NCBI GenBank assembly: GCA_963726775.1
Contig: CAVSDL010000009.1
Coordinates: forward strand, 62,001-126,000
Reading direction: 5' to 3'
DNA: 64,000 nucleotides
DNA from: CAIWHR01 sp963726775
GTDB lineage: Bacteria > Pseudomonadota > Gammaproteobacteria > Burkholderiales > Casimicrobiaceae
Part shown: in pieces, positions 61,764 to 64,000 of the stretch
How positions within the stretch are numbered: the stretch's first letter is position 1
Layout: each line of letters opens with the position of its first letter
Position numbers and translations under genes: made by a program
Notes under the pieces: model-generated
Database searches by the model: none
The model's input: the letters and a program-made list of their open reading frames with translations, nothing else
What the model was told of the DNA's origin: nothing

Positions 61764-62966
61764 TCACTCGGCCGGCCGCAGGCGCTTCACCGCGTCGTCC
61801 GAGGGCAGGAAGTCCTTGCCGTCGGCGTAGCGCCAGTCGGTCATTACGCCTTTGCCGTCCTTCAGCGCGGTGCGCCCGACATACGCGCCCATCGTCGATT
61901 GATGGTCGAGCGCGCGGAAGGTTACTTTGCCGAACGGTGACTCGAAGGTCAGCGCGCGCATCGCTGCAAGGAGCCGTTCCGTATCGGTCGATCCCGCCTT
62001 CCGGATCGCGGCGGCGGCGGCCTTGACCGTGCTGTAGCCGACCACCGACCCCAGCCGCGGATAGTCGTTGAATCTTGCCTGGTACGCTTCGCGAAAACGC
62101 TTGTGTTCGGCGGTGTCGATCGCGTACCAGGGGTAGCCGGTTACCCACCAACCGACGGGGGCCTCGTTCTTCAATGGGTCGAGGTATTCGGGCTCGCCGC
62201 CCAGAAGGTTGAACACCGGGCGATCGTCGAAAAGTCCGCGCAACTGGCCCTCGCGCACGAAACGGGCAAGGTCCGTGCCGAACAGCGACGAAAAGATGGC
62301 GTCGGGCTGCGCATCGAGCAGCGCCTGCACGACCGGGCCTGCCTCTATCTTTCCCAGAGGCACCGCTTGCTCGACGAATTCGATCCCGCCCGGCTGCAGG
62401 GAAATCATCTGCTTCTTGAACGCGGTCGTGGCCGACTGCCCGTATTCGTAATTCGGATAGACGATCGCCCAGCGCTTCTTGCCGAGCCTTGCCGCCTCGG
62501 GAGCCAGCATCGCCGTTTGCATGTACGTGGACGCGCGCAGGCGGAACGTGTAGCGGTTGCCGCTTTCCCAGACGATCTTGTCCGTCAACGGTTCGGCGGC
62601 AAGGAACAACACCTGGCGCTGCTTCGCGAGGTCCGCGACGGCGAGACCGACGTTGGACGCGAAAGTGCCCATCAGCAACACGGCCTTCTCGCGCGAGAGC
62701 AGTTCCTCCGCGACACGTACGGCGTCGCCGGGATTGCCGTTGTCGTCGCGGGAGATGATTTCGAGCGGTCGTCCGAGTACGCCGCCGGCGGCGTTGATTT
62801 CGACGATCGCCAGTTCCATGCCCTTCTTGTAGGGCTCGAGGAACGCCGGAAATGTCCGGTAGCTGTTCAACTCGCCCAGCTTGATCGGCTGCGCCGCGGC
62901 GGCATTCGGGCCCGCGACCACAACGGCAACGGCAATGATGACGGCAATTCGGGTGTGGCAAGTCAT
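61764..62966 (-). CDS. branched-chain-amino-acid-type ABC transporter substrate-binding protein
   Basis: This 400-residue periplasmic protein has a signal peptide (MTCHTRIAVIIAVAVVVAGP, cleavage after NAAAA) and a type-1 periplasmic binding fold (IKLGELNSYRTFPAFLEPYK, NAAGGVLGRPLEIISRDDNG, WAIVYPNYEYGQSATTAFKK). It heads the leftward transporter run with the fused permease and LivG. Ligands of this family range from leucine to urea, amides and aromatic acids; the specificity cannot be read here. ATG 62966. Confidence 0.88.
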   Translation of the reverse strand: MTCHTRIAVIIAVAVVVAGPNAAAAQPIKLGELNSYRTFPAFLEPYKKGMELAIVEINAAGGVLGRPLEIISRDDNGNPGDAVRVAEELLSREKAVLLMGTFASNVGLAVADLAKQRQVLFLAAEPLTDKIVWESGNRYTFRLRASTYMQTAMLAPEAARLGKKRWAIVYPNYEYGQSATTAFKKQMISLQPGGIEFVEQAVPLGKIEAGPVVQALLDAQPDAIFSSLFGTDLARFVREGQLRGLFDDRPVFNLLGGEPEYLDPLKNEAPVGWWVTGYPWYAIDTAEHKRFREAYQARFNDYPRLGSVVGYSTVKAAAAAIRKAGSTDTERLLAAMRALTFESPFGKVTFRALDHQSTMGAYVGRTALKDGKGVMTDWRYADGKDFLPSDDAVKRLRPAE

Positions 62967-63177
62967 GGGCGCTCCGGACCGGCGTCGAAAGTCTCTATTG
63001 TCCAATGGGGCCGCCCTCAACGGGTGGCAAAGCCAGACGGTTGACTCGGAAATGGGGGGACTCTACGTCCGGCATCGCAAGAGTCGCGACCGTCGAATCC
63101 GCGCCGCCGCGGTGTCGGGACGCGGGACGATTGCCGGGCAAGGAGGCCTCCCCACCACAAGCATAGAACCAATGCGC

Positions 63178-63207
63178 CTGACATGAAGAGGCACGGCCCG
63201 GTAGAAT
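63178..63207 (+). promoter_or_regulatory. candidate sigma-70 promoter for the gene at 63282
   Basis: CTGACA (63178-63183) and TAGAAT (63202-63207) are 18 bp apart, about 75 bp before the ATG at 63282. Nothing else was recognised in the 315-bp interval after the binding-protein gene start at 62966. Confidence 0.5.
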
Positions 63208-63281
63208 TCAACGTTTTGCCCGGTTCCAGGGGCCGAGTGCCGGCCCCACGCGGCAGCCGTCCGCCGGTCTCATTTTCCGCC

Positions 63282-64000
63282 ATGCCGCCCGTCATTGCCA
63301 CTCCGCTCGAGCTTGCCCTCGGTCTGACGTTCGCCGATTTGTACTCGCTCGAGGGCGCCGCGCGCATCGATGGGATGTTCGTCGCGCATCTGCAGACGGT
63401 CGATCCGGCCCTCGCGACCCGTCTTGTCGCCGCGCGCGGGAATCCGACGGCGCAGGAACGGAAGGCGGAATCCGAGCTGCTGATCGCGCTCGGGCCGCAT
63501 CTCGAGGACTTCCTCGCCATGCTGTTCGGCATCGAGGCGGACGTGCGCGCGCTCGAGGGCCGGCACCACGAACTTGCGCCGCTCTATGCCGTGAAGCGCT
63601 TGTTCGTGCAGCGCAAGTCGATGAATGCGTACCGGGCGGAGGTCGCCGTGACGTTCGATGGCCAGGCGCTTCGGCACGAGGTCGATGCGTTGCTCGGCGG
63701 AGAATTCTCGGAGTTCACCTTCGCTCGCGCCGTTACCCTGTGGCAGCGGGACGAAGCGACCCACGCCGCTGCACTCGACGTGGCGATGCGCTATGCAGCA
63801 TGGGCCGCGCACACGCCCGAAGGCCGCGCCGCGCACAAGGGCGGGTTGCTGTTCCGCGCGCCGCGCAAGATCGACTCCCTGAAGCTGGTCCCGGTGGAGC
63901 TGACGCATCGTAACGGCGCCGAAGTATGGACGCTCGCGGGCGGGCATCTGCGCCGGCGCGAGGGTTTCGCGCTGACCGACCGGGGCATGGACCTCGCCGC
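63282..64000 (+). CDS. N-terminal part of a large protein, possibly a FAD-dependent oxidoreductase; cut by window edge
   Basis: An open frame of 239 codons runs from ATG 63282 off the right edge. It begins MPPVIATPLELALGLTFADL and YSLEGAARIDGMFVAHL, and the visible part is mainly helical, without recognisable catalytic motifs. Segments such as LGPHLEDFLAMLFGIEADVR and KRLFVQRKSMNAYRAEVAVT, and the end GFALTDRGMDLA, remind me of the start of long (over 1,000 residues) FAD-dependent pyridine-nucleotide oxidoreductases of Betaproteobacteria, but that is recollection. It is divergent from the ABC binding protein gene. Confidence 0.5.
   Translation, partial: MPPVIATPLELALGLTFADLYSLEGAARIDGMFVAHLQTVDPALATRLVAARGNPTAQERKAESELLIALGPHLEDFLAMLFGIEADVRALEGRHHELAPLYAVKRLFVQRKSMNAYRAEVAVTFDGQALRHEVDALLGGEFSEFTFARAVTLWQRDEATHAAALDVAMRYAAWAAHTPEGRAAHKGGLLFRAPRKIDSLKLVPVELTHRNGAEVWTLAGGHLRRREGFALTDRGMDLA

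Noticed and set aside
59860..62961. The livG frame stays open through the permease and binding-protein genes, giving an apparent giant protein
   Set aside because: The permease and binding protein are clear in the other frames, with normal starts and a signal peptide. The extension is Arg-rich shadow sequence; livG starts at ATG 59859.

Overview
The window is a 64 kb piece of a GC-rich, gene-dense bacterial chromosome. Gene content and order point to a betaproteobacterium, probably near Burkholderiales: a mdh / GntR / sdhCDAB-sdhE-gltA-sucAB-lpd-zapE locus next to prp genes, and a rpoE-rseAB-degP-lepA-lepB-rnc-era-recO-pdxJ-nagZ string. I saw no tRNA, rRNA, phage, insertion sequence or CRISPR array. 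Short palindromic intergenic repeats are present.

Layout. (1) 1-6215: a leftward mdh - CitE-like - prpB - prpC - prpD set (malate dehydrogenase plus the 2-methylcitrate cycle; prpD runs off the left edge), divergent from a GntR/UTRA regulator. (2) 6296-18814: rightward sdhCDAB, sdhE, gltA, sucA, sucB, lpd and zapE, a near-complete oxidative TCA block. (3) 18875-23413: an AcuI/YhdH-type reductase, propionyl-CoA synthetase prpE and an asparaginase. One AT-rich operator-like sequence lies both in the mdh/GntR divergent region and upstream of prpE, which suggests a propionate regulon. (4) 23581-35742: the sigma-E envelope-stress genes, then translation, RNA, repair and cofactor genes.

(5) 35774-48367: an aminophosphonate catabolism region. 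A leftward run of a GntR/FCD regulator, phnA, phnY, pbfA, a Na/Pi carrier, a DMT permease and a dimethylglycine-dehydrogenase-like FAD/GcvT enzyme diverges from an aminoethylphosphonate-type binding protein and phnW. Together they would turn 2-aminoethylphosphonate, and probably hydroxylated or N-methylated relatives, into acetate and phosphate. phnY carries a frameshift as sequenced. (6) 48498-50979: a Nudix hydrolase, a HAD phosphatase and folD. (7) 51009-57276: a leftward glutamine-synthetase-like ligase, GNAT, iron alcohol dehydrogenase, gamma-glutamyl amide hydrolase and aldehyde dehydrogenase set. It looks like a gamma-glutamylated amino-alcohol (ethanolamine-like) pathway. The ligase is split by a 13-bp near-duplication. 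(8) 57417-64000: gluconokinase, metC-like, a leftward branched-chain-amino-acid-type ABC transporter with a fused LivH-LivM permease, and the start of a large unidentified protein cut by the right edge.

The most interesting parts are the aminophosphonate operon with its phosphate carrier and FAD/GcvT enzyme, the amino-alcohol cluster, and the shared operator-like motif. All functions are read from sequence motifs and gene context; no database search was run.
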